Notes: generated by a model not told the origin, from the sequence alone. A DNA stretch of 64,000 nucleotides from Misgurnus anguillicaudatus (GCF_027580225.2 NC_073356.2:558001-622000); one strand, 5' to 3'; counted from the stretch's first letter, positions 1-11,107 are shown. Made by a program: numbers and translations.

Positions 1-665
1 TGGTCCGAACCCGAGTTCGATTGCTCCCCCCTCCCCATGCCCCCCATGGACTGTGTTCACATATTATTTTGCATCCGAACCGCGGTACGCATCATCAAGC
101 TGCAGCCGGCGCGTTCTCATGTTGCTTGGCAACCGCTGTAAACGAGAAGACGACAAGCATGATTGACGAACTGCAAGCAGAGAGATGATTTCTGAATGCC
201 TCTGCAAAAATTTACGTCGGCGGACAGGCCGTTGTCATCGAAACAACTTTAGTATGTTTGGGGCAGACAGACACAAGTGCGTTTCTGTATTATTTCTTTG
301 AAAACAAAACCAAAGGTTTAAAAAAATAAGAACAAAAGTCAAGCAAGCATTCTATGCATTTTGTTGTCAAGGTAAGTGCATGCATACAAATACACGCGTC
401 TGTTTTGGTGGGACATTCCATATAATACGTAATTAACAGCGGTTCACTTCCGCAATTTGGAACGATTGCGCTCACATCAGCAGCGAACCGATCTGGAGTT
501 CACATGAACCGGACCCCAGACCACCCTTTTTAAGCGGACTCGAGTACGTTTCGCGGGTGCGCACCTGAGTTCGGAAGACAGCGTTCACATGATCCAAATG
601 TACCGAACTGTGATGTCAATCGAACCCGGGTGCGCACCAAAAGTTCTAATGTGAAAACGCCCTTA
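1..665. mobile_element. DNA-transposon remnant, left part cut by window start
   Basis: The right end reads as the reverse complement of TAAGGGCGTTTTCACATT. Just inside it lies a stretch with gaacccgggtgcgcacc, and the window start (tggtccgaacccgagttcg) is a rough inverted match to that stretch. This suggests the window begins within or near the left terminal repeat of the same element. No open transposase was found; the short ORF at 290-475 on the minus strand has no recognisable motif. The superfamily is not determined. A hAT-like element is possible, but the left TSD is outside the window. It lies in an intron upstream of the lrp12 exon at 1,194. Confidence 0.45.
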
Positions 666-1193
666 ATCTTTCTCTTTTGTCCACTTTTAACTGCCTCTGT
701 CCTGATTACTGAGGGGTTGGTCTGTGGGCGAGTCTGTCAGCTTTCGTTTAAAATGCTCGCAAAATGAAACCAATGAAAGAGGTGGAGAGCAGACACTTCA
801 GTTTTATCAATGAAAGGCTAAAGATTACGCTGAACACCGTGGGTTTGCTCTTAAAATTCATGTTTGATGATAAAAAATTGTGCTCATTACATTAGATCAA
901 TAGGTGAAGAATAGGCACTCTTATGTGGCTGCTTAAACACATTGGACCGCATGCAATACACACCACAAAAACAATCAGGATGAATGTTTTTAACTACCTC
1001 TGAATGTGATCGAAAGTGGATGAGCTCAAAACTTTTTATACCCTGTTTACACCTTTATTTAGCGTCATCCATTTCTGATCCAATCGACCAAATTGCATCT
1101 TCATACCAGTTGTAAAACATAAGACTTGTTTAAAATATAGCCTGCTTTTCACTAATAATATCATTTGTAAATATTGGTCATTGTAATTTGTAG
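666..1193 (+). other. lrp12 intron sequence ending in a splice acceptor
   Basis: This is intronic sequence without a supported gene. The segment near 1,040-1,100 (tgtttacacctttatttagc, then a gatccaatcgacc stretch) resembles a common fish MITE end and is probably another transposon fragment. The intron ends in a T-rich tract and AG at 1,192-1,193, directly before the first lrp12 exon in the window. Confidence 0.6.
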
Positions 1194-2295
1194 GGAAATT
1201 GGAGGAAGCCAGCTGCAAGCCAGACCAATTCCACTGTGCCAATGGCAAGTGTATCCCAGAGTCGTGGAAGTGCAACACTATGGACGAATGTGGAGATAAT
1301 TCGGACGAGGAGCTGTGCGTGCAGCCTAACCCCTCTGCATTCTTCTCTTTCCAACCATGCGCCTTCAACCAGTTTCCCTGCCTCTCACGCTACACCCGTG
1401 TTTACACCTGCCTGCCAGAGTCCCTAAAGTGTGACGGCAGCATTGACTGTCAGGACCTGGGCGATGAGATCGACTGTGACGTGCCCATATGCGGCGAATG
1501 GCTGCGAAACTTCTACGGCACTTTCAGTTCGCCCAACTATCCCGACTTCTATCCACCTGGCAGTAACTGCACCTGGCTGATCGACACCGGCGACCATCGA
1601 AAGGTTGTTCTGCGTTTTATGGACTTTAAACTGGATGGCACGGGCTACGGCGACTACGTTAAAGTCTACGATGGGCTCGAGGAGAACCCCAGGCGCCTGT
1701 TACGTGTTTTGACCGCCTTCGACTCTCGAGCCCCCGTAGCGGTCGTGTCGTCCTCGGGACAGCTCCGGGTCCATTTTTACGCAGACAAAATCAATGCGGC
1801 TCGAGGTTTTAATGTGACTTATCAAGTAGATGGCTTCTGTCTACCATGGGAGATTCCTTGTGGTGGAAACTGGGGCTGCTACACCGAGCAGCAGCGCTGC
1901 GACGGCTACTGGCACTGCCCCAACGGGCGGGATGAGCTCAACTGCAGCAACTGCCAGGAGGACGAGTTCCCATGCTCTCGAAATGGCGCCTGCTACCCAC
2001 GATCGGACCGCTGCAACTATCAGAACCGCTGCCCGAACGGCTCGGACGAGAAGAACTGCTTTTTCTGCCAGCCAGGAAACTTTCACTGTAAAAACAATCG
2101 TTGTGTGTTTGAAAGCTGGGTATGTGATGCTCAAGATGACTGTGGGGACGGAAGCGACGAGGAGAGCTGCCCGGTAATTGTACCCACGCGAGTCATAACT
2201 GCTGCTGTTATCGGGAGTCTAATCTGTGGCCTGCTGCTGGTCATCGCTCTGGGCTGCACATGCAAACTTTACTCACTTAGGATGTTTGAGCGAAG
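1194..2295 (+). CDS. lrp12: LRP12 ectodomain and transmembrane exon (partial gene)
   Basis: This large internal exon belongs to the low-density lipoprotein receptor-related protein 12, a single-pass plasma-membrane receptor. It starts after AG at 1,192-1,193, and the codons from 1,196 read KLEEASC, so the open frame's apparent start at 1,199 is a TTG inside the exon. Domains in order: LDLa (CKPDQFHC to SDEELC), LDLa (CAFNQFPC to GDEIDC), a CUB domain (CGEW, SPNYPDFYPPGSNC, GYGDYVKVYDG), three more LDLa modules each ending in the calcium-cage pattern D/N..SDE..C or GRDE..C, then a hydrophobic helix (VITAAVIGSLICGLLLVIAL) and a short basic cytoplasmic start (KLYSLRMFER). Several N-x-S/T sites are visible. 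The exon ends at 2,295 before GTTAGC; read-through gives a stop at 2,308. The close match of module order and sequence to vertebrate LRP12 rather than LRP3 or LRP10 supports the name. Ligands are not evident from sequence. Confidence 0.95.
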
Positions 2296-2403
2296 GTTAG
2301 CTGTTTAAGTTTTTATTATGAATTGCATTATAAGGTTCACTTTATTTAAAAAGGCCTTTTGCAATTTAGCTAGAAAATAATCTTCACCAAGGTTATAAGT
2401 ATA

Positions 2404-2630
2404 TAGGGCCCTATAAAATCCCAAATTCCGTTTTCTCCGTTTTAATTTTTGCAAATTCCGTTTTAATCCGTTTTAATTTTTGGCAATTATATTTTTTACC
2501 CTTTACTTTTATTTTAGTCATAAAAATAGTGTGCCTTTAATGTTAATGATTAAAATGTAAATGATTTGGGGGGAAAACTGGATAACAGGATTACTTAATG
2601 ACTATAAAAGATGCATTTACACACGCACAT

Positions 2631-2670
<40 letters not shown>

Positions 2671-3420
2671 CTCAATTCAATGCATTGTTTAGTGTTGTTG
2701 CAGGAGGCTACAACAAGGTGTCAAAGCAGTGGTGCCTTCAGAAGTGCCTTAAACACATTAATCCAGCGGAACGCGATCCATATTTTATACACAATCGCTT
2801 GAAATGCATATAACTTTACAAACATACACAGGATAGTGATCTGAGGACAGCATGAGCACGCAGCTCTTTGCACGTGCGAGCGAAAGAGAGACAGAGAGCG
2901 GCGCCATGATGCAGCTGATTATATTTTAAATGCGAGGGATAGTTAGTTTGCCTCAGCTCGATTGAAATGCATAAAACTGAACAAATACATCAGGATTTGT
3001 GTTCGCACTTCGTACAGATGCAGGAGCGCGTGCACGTGACAGAGGTACAGTGAGACAGACGTGGATGAGAGAGTGCATGTATCTTTGCGCTCACCGTGAA
3101 CAGAGTGTTGACAAAACTTCCAAAATAACAGTTCTCCGGTCATATAAAAGTCATGTGAAACCTGCTTAGCGTCGAGTCGTGGAGAGCCGCTTCGCCATGG
3201 TTTCAGTGTTTTGGAGGGGGTCTGAACTGACGGGAGGGGGCGTGTCGCCCAGATTTACTTCCCCCGGTCTGCATTTCCCCCAGACATACGTTCGTCTCCC
3301 ACACAAAAACATAATTTTATTCAAAATATGTAAAATTCCGCGTTAATACTAGATTCCGTGTTAATTAGCAAATTCCGCGATTCCGTCCACGATTCCGTGA
3401 TCGCGGAAATTATAGGGCCC
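2404..3420. mobile_element. Non-autonomous hAT element in lrp12 intron, 8-bp TSD
   Basis: The element begins TAGGGCCCTATAAAAT and ends in ATTATAGGGCCC. It is flanked by an exact 8-bp duplication, taagtata, at 2,396-2,403 and 3,421-3,428, which is the hAT signature. Inside are many aattccgtttt / aattccgtg subterminal repeats at both ends and a (CA)n tract at about 2,617-2,669. No transposase is open. Length is about 1.0 kb. It sits between lrp12 exons, so it should be spliced out. Confidence 0.85.
2617..2669. repeat. (CA)n microsatellite
   Basis: An alternating CA tract, interrupted by cgcgcgc at about 2,634-2,640, lies inside the intronic hAT element. It is likely polymorphic. The two short overlapping ORFs across it are repeat translation only. 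Confidence 0.95.
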
Positions 3421-3564
3421 TAAGTATACCCTTCTGACTAAAATTACTTTTCATTTAGAAATTTTTTTAATGTTGATGTGATGCATGAAAACTTTTAGAT
3501 TCAGATTTGCTTTTCTGTGATGATTTCCATGGCAGCAAGATAAAATATGGGTTTGTACCTGTAG

Positions 3565-3697
3565 GTCATTTGAGACCCAGCTCTCGAGGGTAGAAGCTGA
3601 GTTACTGAGAAGAGAAGCTCCGCCTTCATATGGGCAGCTCATCGCTCAAGGCCTGATCCCACCAGTGGAAGATTTTCCTGTTTGCTCTGGAAATCAG
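3565..3697 (+). CDS. lrp12: LRP12 juxtamembrane cytoplasmic exon
   Basis: This 133-bp exon was missed as an open frame because it lacks a start. The acceptor is ctgtag before 3,565 and the donor is CAG/GTAAAT after 3,697. Joined in phase to the previous exon (AG + G), it reads SFETQLSRVEAELLRRE, then APPSYGQLIAQGLIPPVEDF and PVCSGNQ. This is the conserved LRP12 juxtamembrane segment just inside the membrane. PPSY is a PPxY-type motif that could bind WW-domain proteins (inference). The exon is phase 2 in and phase 0 out, which matches both neighbours. It closes the gap between the transmembrane exon and the tail exon and strongly supports an intact lrp12. Confidence 0.93.
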
Positions 3698-4897
3698 GTA
3701 AATAAATATGTAGAATAAAAGTTGTTACTCGAGCCATTTACCTAAGTGGGATTGATAAATTTACATGGGTGCAAAAGCATGGCAGCTTGTGCTTGCTACT
3801 GCTGTATGGTTAGTCAAAAATATATTGTATATATTTAATTTGTAAATATTATTGTCGATTTATTAATGTGTGCAGACATTTCACTTTCCTGTATTTTCAA
3901 AATGATCATCAAGAATCATAAGAATTTGATTTCATCAACTTAAGGGAAATTTAGCAGGTCACAGCAGCAAGTCTCACCATATAGTATAAAAAGTAATAGT
4001 AAATAAAAACATAAATACATCATAAAAAATACCATTCACAACAACACGCCATCCAATTTTTGTACAGTATGAATTTGATTTCATGTTTTTATTTGTTTTT
4101 AGAGTATTAAATGATCTGTAAAGTTGCAGAAATTTAAGTTTCAAATCCAAAAGAGAAGCCTCATCCACGCCTACCTAAAACGGCTCATTGAATACGCCCA
4201 TGCAGTTATACATCATACTGGTTTGAACATTTGAATAACACCACCCTAATGTACACGCAAAGATAGAGGGTGTAAGTTTCGAACCCTCTGTAGTAATTAA
4301 TGTTGCTGCCGCCATGTCTTGGAGATGTGTTTTCCCCTGCAAGAGACAAACAACTTTGTTTGGCCTTCCGATTTAGTAAGCATTAAGAAACCAGGGGTAA
4401 GGTTTTATTTACAAATGATGTTTCAGAATAGTACAGCTCAAATGTTTGATTGTGTACTGCACATTTGATGAAAAGACTACTTTCTAAACACAGGGGAATA
4501 CAAGGCTGGCCCTTTAAGGATTTGTGCAGAAAATAGATAATTGCATCATCCTCCACTATTCCGGTTTTATAAGCAAATTGTAAGTTGTCATCAGCTTCCC
4601 TTAATACAGACTTTAAATTGACAGCACAGTTGATGAAGGTCTTTGAAAGACTGGTATTAGACAAAGCAATTGGTCAATAATGCGAAAACTCTGTGGGTGT
4701 TTTTTTACCTTGGGAACAGGTACCCTATGTAAGAGCAAACTCAAGTTAAAAATATAATTAATCACCCCACATATCTGGTTGGCACAGACCTTAAGGACTC
4801 TAGAACTAATGCCATCAGGGCCAGGAGATTCTCTGTAGTGATGTAGTCATATTTTAATAAGCTGGTAAGCTAATTCCCTTATTTCCTCTACATTCAG
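3698..4897 (+). other. lrp12 last intron
   Basis: An intron of 1.2 kb with GT at 3,698 and AG at 4,896-4,897. It is AT-rich and contains a minus-strand stretch (about 4,383-4,850) whose translation hints at a decayed LINE reverse transcriptase. For example, the antisense of 4,790-4,830 (gaatctcctggccctgatggcatt) reads ESPGPDGI, like the SGKSPGPDGI region of LINE reverse transcriptases. No intact ORF is present. Confidence 0.5.
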
Positions 4898-5815
4898 GCA
4901 TCTGTTTTGGAAAATCTAAGACTGGCAGTTCGTTCTCAACTGGGATTTACCTCAATCCGACTGCCCACAACGGGACGCCACGGCAACATCTGGAGACGCC
5001 TGTTCAATATCACACGTTCGCGGCGGTCTGGTTCTCTAGCATTGGTTTCTGCAGACACTGAAGAGGCACCTGCCAGCAACGCACCAGCCCGTGAGTCTGA
5101 GAGGCTCAGCTCTCATCGTGGGCTCCTGCCTCTAGAATCAGATGACACGGACACTGAGAGCGAGCACCACAACCGCAGGGACGTTGCTGGGGCTGTTGGA
5201 GGCCTGATGGCTTCCCTGCCACAGAAAACACCCCCTGCAACAGCCGTGGAAGCCATTGTCTCTGTCTCTGCCGGCTCTGCTCCACTAGTTAGCAGGGAAA
5301 ACAGCATCTCTGAAGGTATTTCGGAAAGCTCTGTCAGTAGACCTTTATGCACCCCTGCCTTGGTCTCTTCCGGAAGAAGTCCGTTCGGCTCCGCTTTAAG
5401 CCGAGTCACCCGCAGTCTGCGCTGGATACGCTTTTCCCTGGGCCGCTCTGGAGACGGAGGGTTTAGCGTTGTAGGTCAGAATCACAGTCCGCTGCGGCAG
5501 CTGGAGCAGGGAAGCGCTGGCTGCGCCGGCTTGATGGACGAGGAGGAAGACGATGATGATCTCCTCATATCCATCTCAGACACGGGCTCCCTGGATGGAG
5601 ATGAGAGTTCCAGGACTCTGCTAGAGCCAGGTATGGAGCAAGGTTTTGGGCCCCACCTGGACCCCACTGCTGTCTCTCTCAGGGGCCGGTTGGTGGGTAG
5701 AGATGGGCCCTGTGAACACTGTGGAATGGTCCACACAGCACGGATTCCTGATGCTTGTCTGGAGGCAACAATGAAAACAGAAAGTAGTGATGATGAGTTA
5801 CTTCTGCTCTGTTAA
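4898..5815 (+). CDS. lrp12: LRP12 C-terminal cytoplasmic-tail exon with stop
   Basis: This last coding exon begins after cattcag with GCA TCT GTT TTG (A-S-V-L-E-N-L-R-L-A-V-R-S-Q), so the frame extends three codons upstream of the apparent start at 4,907. It encodes about 305 residues of serine-rich, acidic cytoplasmic tail. Recognisable LRP12 blocks are LENLRLAVRSQLGFTS, SGSLALVSAD, LESDDTDTE, SALSRVTRSLRWIRFSLGRS and, at the end, RDGPCEHCGMVHTARIPD, then SSDDELLLLC with stop TAA at 5,813-5,815. The acidic cluster before LLLL could act as a sorting signal (inference). The tail is as long as in other vertebrate LRP12 proteins and has no frameshift, so the gene looks functional. Confidence 0.95.
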   Translation, partial: ASVLENLRLAVRSQLGFTSIRLPTTGRHGNIWRRLFNITRSRRSGSLALVSADTEEAPASNAPARESERLSSHRGLLPLESDDTDTESEHHNRRDVAGAVGGLMASLPQKTPPATAVEAIVSVSAGSAPLVSRENSISEGISESSVSRPLCTPALVSSGRSPFGSALSRVTRSLRWIRFSLGRSGDGGFSVVGQNHSPLRQLEQGSAGCAGLMDEEEDDDDLLISISDTGSLDGDESSRTLLEPGMEQGFGPHLDPTAVSLRGRLVGRDGPCEHCGMVHTARIPDACLEATMKTESSDDELLLLC

Positions 5816-7308
5816 GACACTCGGTGCATGACCCGAAAGCGCCCCTGCTCACAGCTTTGCCATTTCTTTTATCGTCCTCTAGTGGAGCAGAGACTTGAAT
5901 CTATTCAGACATGTGTCGTCTTCTAAAACAAAGAGCTGCAGAATTCAGGTACTTTTAAAGACTGGGTCTGTAACCATTAACTGGAGTACAAGATCTCCCC
6001 AATCCCACGCTCCTTTCCACTGTGCAATATTAGTATTTGTTGATGTTTACCAGGTCAAAGTCTATTTTTCTGAAAAGTCCAATTAAAATCACACAGAGAG
6101 TGAACCAGTCCGCAGTTTTCAATCTGGAATAGCAGCACAAATATATGCATCTGTCCTGTGCAATGTGGAACAACGAAAGACTGAATGCATCCAAGCTCCA
6201 TGAGAGATTTTGTTACCTAACCTTTAAGTTATTTTTACTTTAATGAAACTAAAATGTCTGACATCAAAGAAATGGTGTACGCAAAAACTGTAATTGTGTC
6301 ATTTCCCTACGCTCATGCTGTTCAGATTTTTTTCTTTTATGAATTACAAAGACATATTTCATATTTCGCATGCTGTCCTACCAGCTCTCTTTCATACAAA
6401 GAAAGTAAATGGGGTTTGTGGCTCCAAAATGGGGGGGAAATATTTTTCGGAAAGTAATTTCTACATTTTGTGTGCTAAATTGCTAGTCTTCTGAATAGCA
6501 TTGTGTGTGGAACAAACCAAAATAATTGGTGGGAAGTTTCCTTTGTGGTAGATCTTATTAACATTGGCCTACAACTGTTGTTTGTTTTGAAATTAGTGAA
6601 TTTTTAGGTTTTAACAAAGCATATTTGCCAGTGAGCAAATCTAAATGATTCGAGAGCTGTGGGGAGGCAAAGGAATTTTAGGGATTTTTTGCAATGTTTA
6701 GTCATAAGGACAATTTTTGTTTTGTAAAATGTTTTGTACTTATTGTACTGTTCACTTTTGGTATGAAAAAGAGCTGCTTAGACAAATTTCACAAAAGTTA
6801 TGCAGGTTTGATGTGATGATACAGGATGATGTAAGGGTGAGTGATGACCCAGTTTTAGTTTCTGCATGACCCTTTTCTTAACCTGCTAGCAAAAAATAGG
6901 AGATCAAATAATATAATTAAAATGGTACATTGGAGCGACGGTAGGTATGTTACATGCGGCTACGGGCAAGTGACATTTATTTATAACAGTATAATCTAAG
7001 AGGGAGCTACTATTTTTTAAAGGAAACTGCATTGTATAAAAGTCACTTTTGTTTGTTGTATTTATTTTGTTACCGTTAACCCTTTGGTAACCCTAAAGAT
7101 TTGGTACTGAGATTTTTTGTGCGAGTGTGTATATTTATTATTGGCATTTATTTCAATAGCGTTTACTTGAAAAGCATGTCCAGCTGTCTTATGCATATTT
7201 TTTTCCATTTCATAAAGCTGTGTTCAAAAATATTATTACACACACACACACTCACACATAAACAAACCAAGATAAAAAGACAACTGTTTACTGCACTATG
7301 ACAATAAA
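5816..7308 (+). other. lrp12: lrp12 3'UTR ending at AATAAA
   Basis: AT-rich, non-coding sequence follows the lrp12 stop. The best poly(A) signal is AATAAA at 7,303-7,308 (acaataaaatg), followed within about 25 bases by a T/GT-rich stretch (gtgtttgtgtctg), which fits a cleavage site near 7,325-7,340. A weaker AATTAAA-like site lies near 6,080. Short ORFs in this region have no recognisable protein features. Confidence 0.7.
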
Positions 7309-7465
7309 ATGTTCATCCTACGTGTTTGTGTCTGATATTTTTTGTTAAGTCTTGGGAAATTGTGGGATGTGCAAAAGCAAAACACTTTCAAACGTATCTA
7401 TACATTTGTTTATTCTAAGTTTTATTTTATATTGTTTGTGTTATACAGTTTTAGGGATAGGTGAA

Positions 7466-7567
7466 AGGGTGTGCAGAAAAAAAACAATGTTCTGGTCATA
7501 TACAGGGTGCTGGTCAAGGGTGTGCAGAAAAAAAACAATGTTCTGGTCATATACAGGGTGCTGGTCA
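7466..7567. repeat. 51-bp perfect tandem duplication at Tc1 element end
   Basis: The 51-bp unit beginning agggtgtgcagaaaaa and ending gtgctggtca occurs at 7,466-7,516 and again at 7,517-7,567 with no difference that I can see. It includes the outer end of the Tc1-like element (acagggtgctggtca). The identity implies a recent duplication, or an assembly artefact. Confidence 0.9.
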
Positions 7568-7749
7568 TATAATTAGAATATCATCAAAAGGTTGATTTAT
7601 TTCACTAATTCCATTAAAAAAAAAAAACATGAATATTATATTCATTCATTTCACACAGACTGATATTATATTTAAAATGTTTCTTAATTTTATCTTTATG
7701 ATTATAACTGACAACTAAGGAAAATCCCAAATTCAGTATCTCAGTCTAA

Positions 7750-8001
7750 TGCTGCGTACCAGGTAGGTTTTTTAACATTTGAATTTCGACTTCAAAACCA
7801 CGACTCTATGCGTTCCAGGCAGCCTGTAACCCGTGTTTTTACAACCTTCTACCTGTAAAAGTGCACTGGAACAGCAGTCAAACCCGTGACTTCCCACCCA
7901 TGAACTCGTACTAGATCGATGTACTGTACTCCCAGTTCAGAGTCGTGAGTCGTGGTTTTGAAGTCGTGATTTACGGGTTACAGGTTACCTGGAACGCAGC
8001 A
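7750..8001. mobile_element. Harbinger-like MITE nested in Tc1 element
   Basis: The terminal inverted repeats are TGCTGCGTACCAGGTA at the left and TACCTGGAACGCAGCA at the right. The 3-bp TSD is TAA (7,747-7,749 and 8,002-8,004), typical of PIF/Harbinger (TWA targets). The 252-bp interior is itself partly palindromic (cgacttcaaaaccacgactc versus gagtcgtgagtcgtggtttt) and non-coding. It interrupts the Tc1 element 5' region, so it is younger than that insertion. Confidence 0.85.
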
Positions 8002-8123
8002 TAATCACTCTAATCAGCTAATTAAATCAAAACACCCGCAAAGGCCTTTAAATGGTCTCTCAGTCTAGTTCTTAAGGCTACACAATTTTGGGGAAGACTG
8101 CTGACTTGACAGTTGTCTAAAAG

Positions 8124-8985
8124 ATGACCATTGACACCTTGCACAAAGAGGGCAAGACACAAAAGGTCATTGCAAAAAAGGCTGGCTGTTCACAAAGCTC
8201 TGTGTCCAAGCACACTAAAAGAGAGGGAAAGAGAAGGAAAATATGTGTTAGAAAAAAGTGTATATGTGTTAGAAAAAAGTGTACAAGCAATATAGGGATA
8301 GCCACACCCTGGAGAGGATTGTGAAACAAAACCCATTCAAAAATGTGGGGGATTCAGAAAGAGTGGACTGCAGCTGAAGTCTGTGCTTCAAGAATCACTA
8401 CGCACAGACGTATGCAAGACCTGGGTTTCAGCTGTTGCATTCCTTGTGTCAAGCCACTCTAGAAAAACAGACAGCGTCAGAAGCATCTCGCTTTTGGACT
8501 GCTGCTGAGTGGTTCTCTGAATAAGTTATGTTCTTTGATGAAAGTAAATTTTGCATTTCCTTTGGAAATCAGGGTTCCAGAGTCTGGAGGAAGAGAGGAG
8601 AGGCACACAATCCATGTTGCTTGAGGTCCAGTGTAAAGTTTCCACAGTCAGTGATGGTTTGGGGTGCCAAAAGTGTCATCTGTTGGTGTTGGTTCATTGT
8701 GTTTTCTGAGGTCCAAGATCAACGCAGCTATATACCGGGAAGTTTGAGCAGTTCATGCTTCCTGCTGCTGACCAACTTTATGGAGATGCAGATTTCATTT
8801 TCCAACAGAACTTGGCACCTGCACACAGCAGAACAACCCCAAACACAAAAGCAAGAGGGCAAAATCTTGGTTCCAGACAAAAAGGATTGAGGTTCTGGAG
8901 TGGCTAGCTCAATCCCCTGATCTCTACCCCATTGAAAACTTGTGGGGTGACATTTTTATGACGCAAAACCTAAAAATTGACAGAA
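8124..8985 (+). pseudogene. Tc1 transposase pseudogene
   Basis: The pseudogene encodes fragments of a cut-and-paste DDE transposase of the Tc1 type. The N-terminal DNA-binding part is in one frame (8,124-8,324: TLHKEGKTQKVIAKKAGCSQ). The catalytic core resumes in another frame (8,528-8,890: DESKFCISFGNQGSRVWRK, VMVWGA). The third acidic block is echoed at about 8,905-8,945 (caatcccctgatctctaccc, reading QSPDLYPIEN, then LWG). The order matches Tc1 transposases of about 340 residues. Stops and frame changes rule out activity. Confidence 0.85.
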
Positions 8986-9355
8986 ACTGTGGATCCTGGG
9001 TTGAAATATCTGTTTCTGGGTGCCAAAAGTTGGTTGACTTGATTTGACACAGATTTGCAGCAGTTATCAACAACAATGGTTATGCAACTACATACTAATA
9101 ATTCAATAGTTTAAAGTGGAGTTAAATCTGTTGACACTGCTATTTTTTGAACAGCTTAATATTCATTTTATTTGCTTCCTTTTAAAAGAACAAGACAGAC
9201 TTGTATATTATGTTAATGCTTTGCTTTGTAATTGAATGTGTAATGTTTTCAATACATTTAAAATATGGAAATAAACTCTTTATAAACTGTTTTTAAAATG
9301 TTTGCACTTTATTAGTACACTGCTATTATTTTGAACATAACTGTATGTGAGTGGG

Positions 9356-9453
9356 ACAATTTTTAAGACCAATGATACTGGACCTACCCACTTTCTCTCT
9401 AATTTAGCACATTTGTCTGTTCACTTGTCAGATGTCGTCGGTCAAATCCATTC
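9356..9453. other. Unassigned spacer
   Basis: About 100 bases between the Tc1 remnant and the next MITE, with nothing recognisable. Confidence 0.4.
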
Positions 9454-9461
9454 CACTAGAG

Positions 9462-9643
9462 CAGGGGTGCCCAACCCTGTTCCTGAAGGGCTACTGTCCT
9501 GAAGATTTTAGCTCCAACTCCAATCAAACACAGCTGAAGCAGCTAATCAAGGTGTTCAGGGTTGCTTGATAATTAAAGACAGGTGTGTTGGAACTGAAGT
9601 CTGCAGGACAGTAGCCCTCCAGGAGCAGGATTGGGCACCCCTG
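9462..9643. mobile_element. hAT MITE, CAGGGGTGCCCAA family
   Basis: A 182-bp palindromic element with termini CAGGGGTGCCCAACCCTG and CAGGATTGGGCACCCCTG. It is flanked by a near-exact 8-bp TSD: cactagag (9,454-9,461) and cattagag (9,644-9,651), 7 of 8 identical. The ends and TSD length are those of fish non-autonomous hAT elements. Confidence 0.9.
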
Positions 9644-9651
9644 CATTAGAG

Positions 9652-10840
9652 GAATGCCCTAATAAATTAAACTCCGTTCTGTCTTTTAGCTATGTTGCAA
9701 ATTCATTCCACTAGCCTGATTTCGAGTCCATACAAATCAAACTCTATTCTGTGTTTTCACTATTTTTGCTTGCTGGGCTCCTGTGACACAATAAGGTAAA
9801 CACACCTTTTAGGCCATAAAAGCAGTTTTTTAATTTAAAGGCACCAGAATTCAAGAAAATGGCATCTTCTCCAGTAAACCCACCCACATTTGGCTTCTGA
9901 CGCCCATGTTCAAGTGTCTTTACAGGATCTTTATGGCATGTGTGTGAATGCATGCTGTAGATATGGGCCCTAGGATGGGTTTGTCCACAGGTTCCACTAT
10001 GGCCCCATCCTGATTAACCCATATGAATCTTAAAAAGAATCTGACTTATGTGAGGCCCACCTGGGCAACATATATAAAACCCATATTGCCCTCACTTTAT
10101 GAAGCCCATATGTGATATACCAGGTCCCGGAATGGGCTTTATTGGTACTTGACTGGCCCCTCATAATGTATGTTTGTGTGTTTACTGATGAGTTTTTAAT
10201 GCATTTGGCCTGAGAAGTGTAATTATTTTTATTTAATATTATGTATTAATTACAATTTTAATGCTAGATTGTAATTTACCTGATATATTTATTTGATTAA
10301 TACATTTTTTTAAAATTAATAACCAATAAAAGCAGAAATTTCAGTTTAATAAATGTCAGTTTTCAGCATAAATATTTCATCTATGTAACATCACAAAACA
10401 TGAAGAGGTGTAATCAGAAAAATAAATTCAGATTCAGTATATCCTTATTTTCTTTAAATTTCATTTCACTTTCAAGCAAAACAATCAAAAACTGTAATGC
10501 AGGCAATAGTATTCAACTGCAGCCCTGCAGCGCCCACAATTCAGACCACACGATTCAGACCCTCGTCTCAGGCCGTAAGTAAGGGGAGGCCCCGCAGCAG
10601 ATGTTTTATGAGACATGCACAAATTTGTGAAATTATAAAAACATAACAGACAACACAGTTGCTACTATAAACAGTTCACTTAATATAGTGATTGTTTATG
10701 ACATAATAACAGAAAAATTATAAGCAATTCACTAAGTACTGATTGTTTGAACATCTTTTACATTTTATTTTTAAACATTAACCCTATTGTCTTTTATGGT
10801 GGCTCTGAACCTGAAGTAATGAAACAAATACCTATCTCGT
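9652..10840. other. Gene-free stretch, dispersed repeat fragments
   Basis: There is no supported gene. The part at about 9,960-10,190 (gggccctaggatgggtttgt, repeated 'cccatat' and 'gggccc' words) looks like a worn dispersed repeat with weak internal inverted symmetry. The rest is AT-rich and featureless by eye. Confidence 0.4.
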
Positions 10841-11107
10841 TATTTCAAGATAGTAATTCATTTTAATAAAATACTAATTGGTCATAATGAAATACTAATT
10901 CGTCATAACAAAATACTAATCCATTTTAACAAAATACTAATCCGTTATAACGAAATACTAATCCGTTATGGTCCGTGTACTTTTGCGTCCATTCATTTTT
11001 CCTTTATAAACCATGATATGAAAAATAAAATATAAACGGTTGTTGTATTTTTAAAATGCAATATTAAATTTCAAATTTTAAATTCAAACTGTATTTAGAA
11101 CATCCTA
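10841..11107. repeat. Left copy (part 1) of a duplicated repeat with 18-20-bp subrepeats
   Basis: The stretch contains several units of an 18-20-bp motif (aaatactaatccgttataac, with variants), then gtccgtgtacttttgcgtcc, then an AT-rich part to catccta at 11,107. The same order recurs at 15,085-15,330. The copy is interrupted exactly at 11,107/11,108 by the CACTA-like insert and resumes at 13,063. Confidence 0.8.

Larger units (their letters stand above)
7550..9355 (+). mobile_element. Degenerate Tc1/mariner element
   Basis: A Tc1-like DNA transposon remnant on the plus strand. The left end reads tacagggtgctggtcatata. A transposase relic starts with ATG at 8,124 and reads KVIAKKAGCSQSSVSKH (paired-like helix-turn-helix). 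Further on are MFFDESKF at 8,528 (second catalytic Asp region) and SVMVWGA at about 8,654, both Tc1 signatures. The frame is broken by stops and by a 22-base duplication (aaatatgtgttagaaaaaagtg / tatatgtgttagaaaaaagtg near 8,240-8,280). The right end is near the tattttgaacataactgtatg motif at about 9,330-9,350; it is not a clear inverted match to the left, so the boundary is uncertain. It is split by the Harbinger-like MITE at 7,750-8,001. Confidence 0.85.

Noticed and set aside
1199..1201. Start codon of lrp12 at 1,199
   Set aside because: The codon is TTG, is preceded by a splice acceptor and lies in the middle of the known ectodomain; it is an internal exon.
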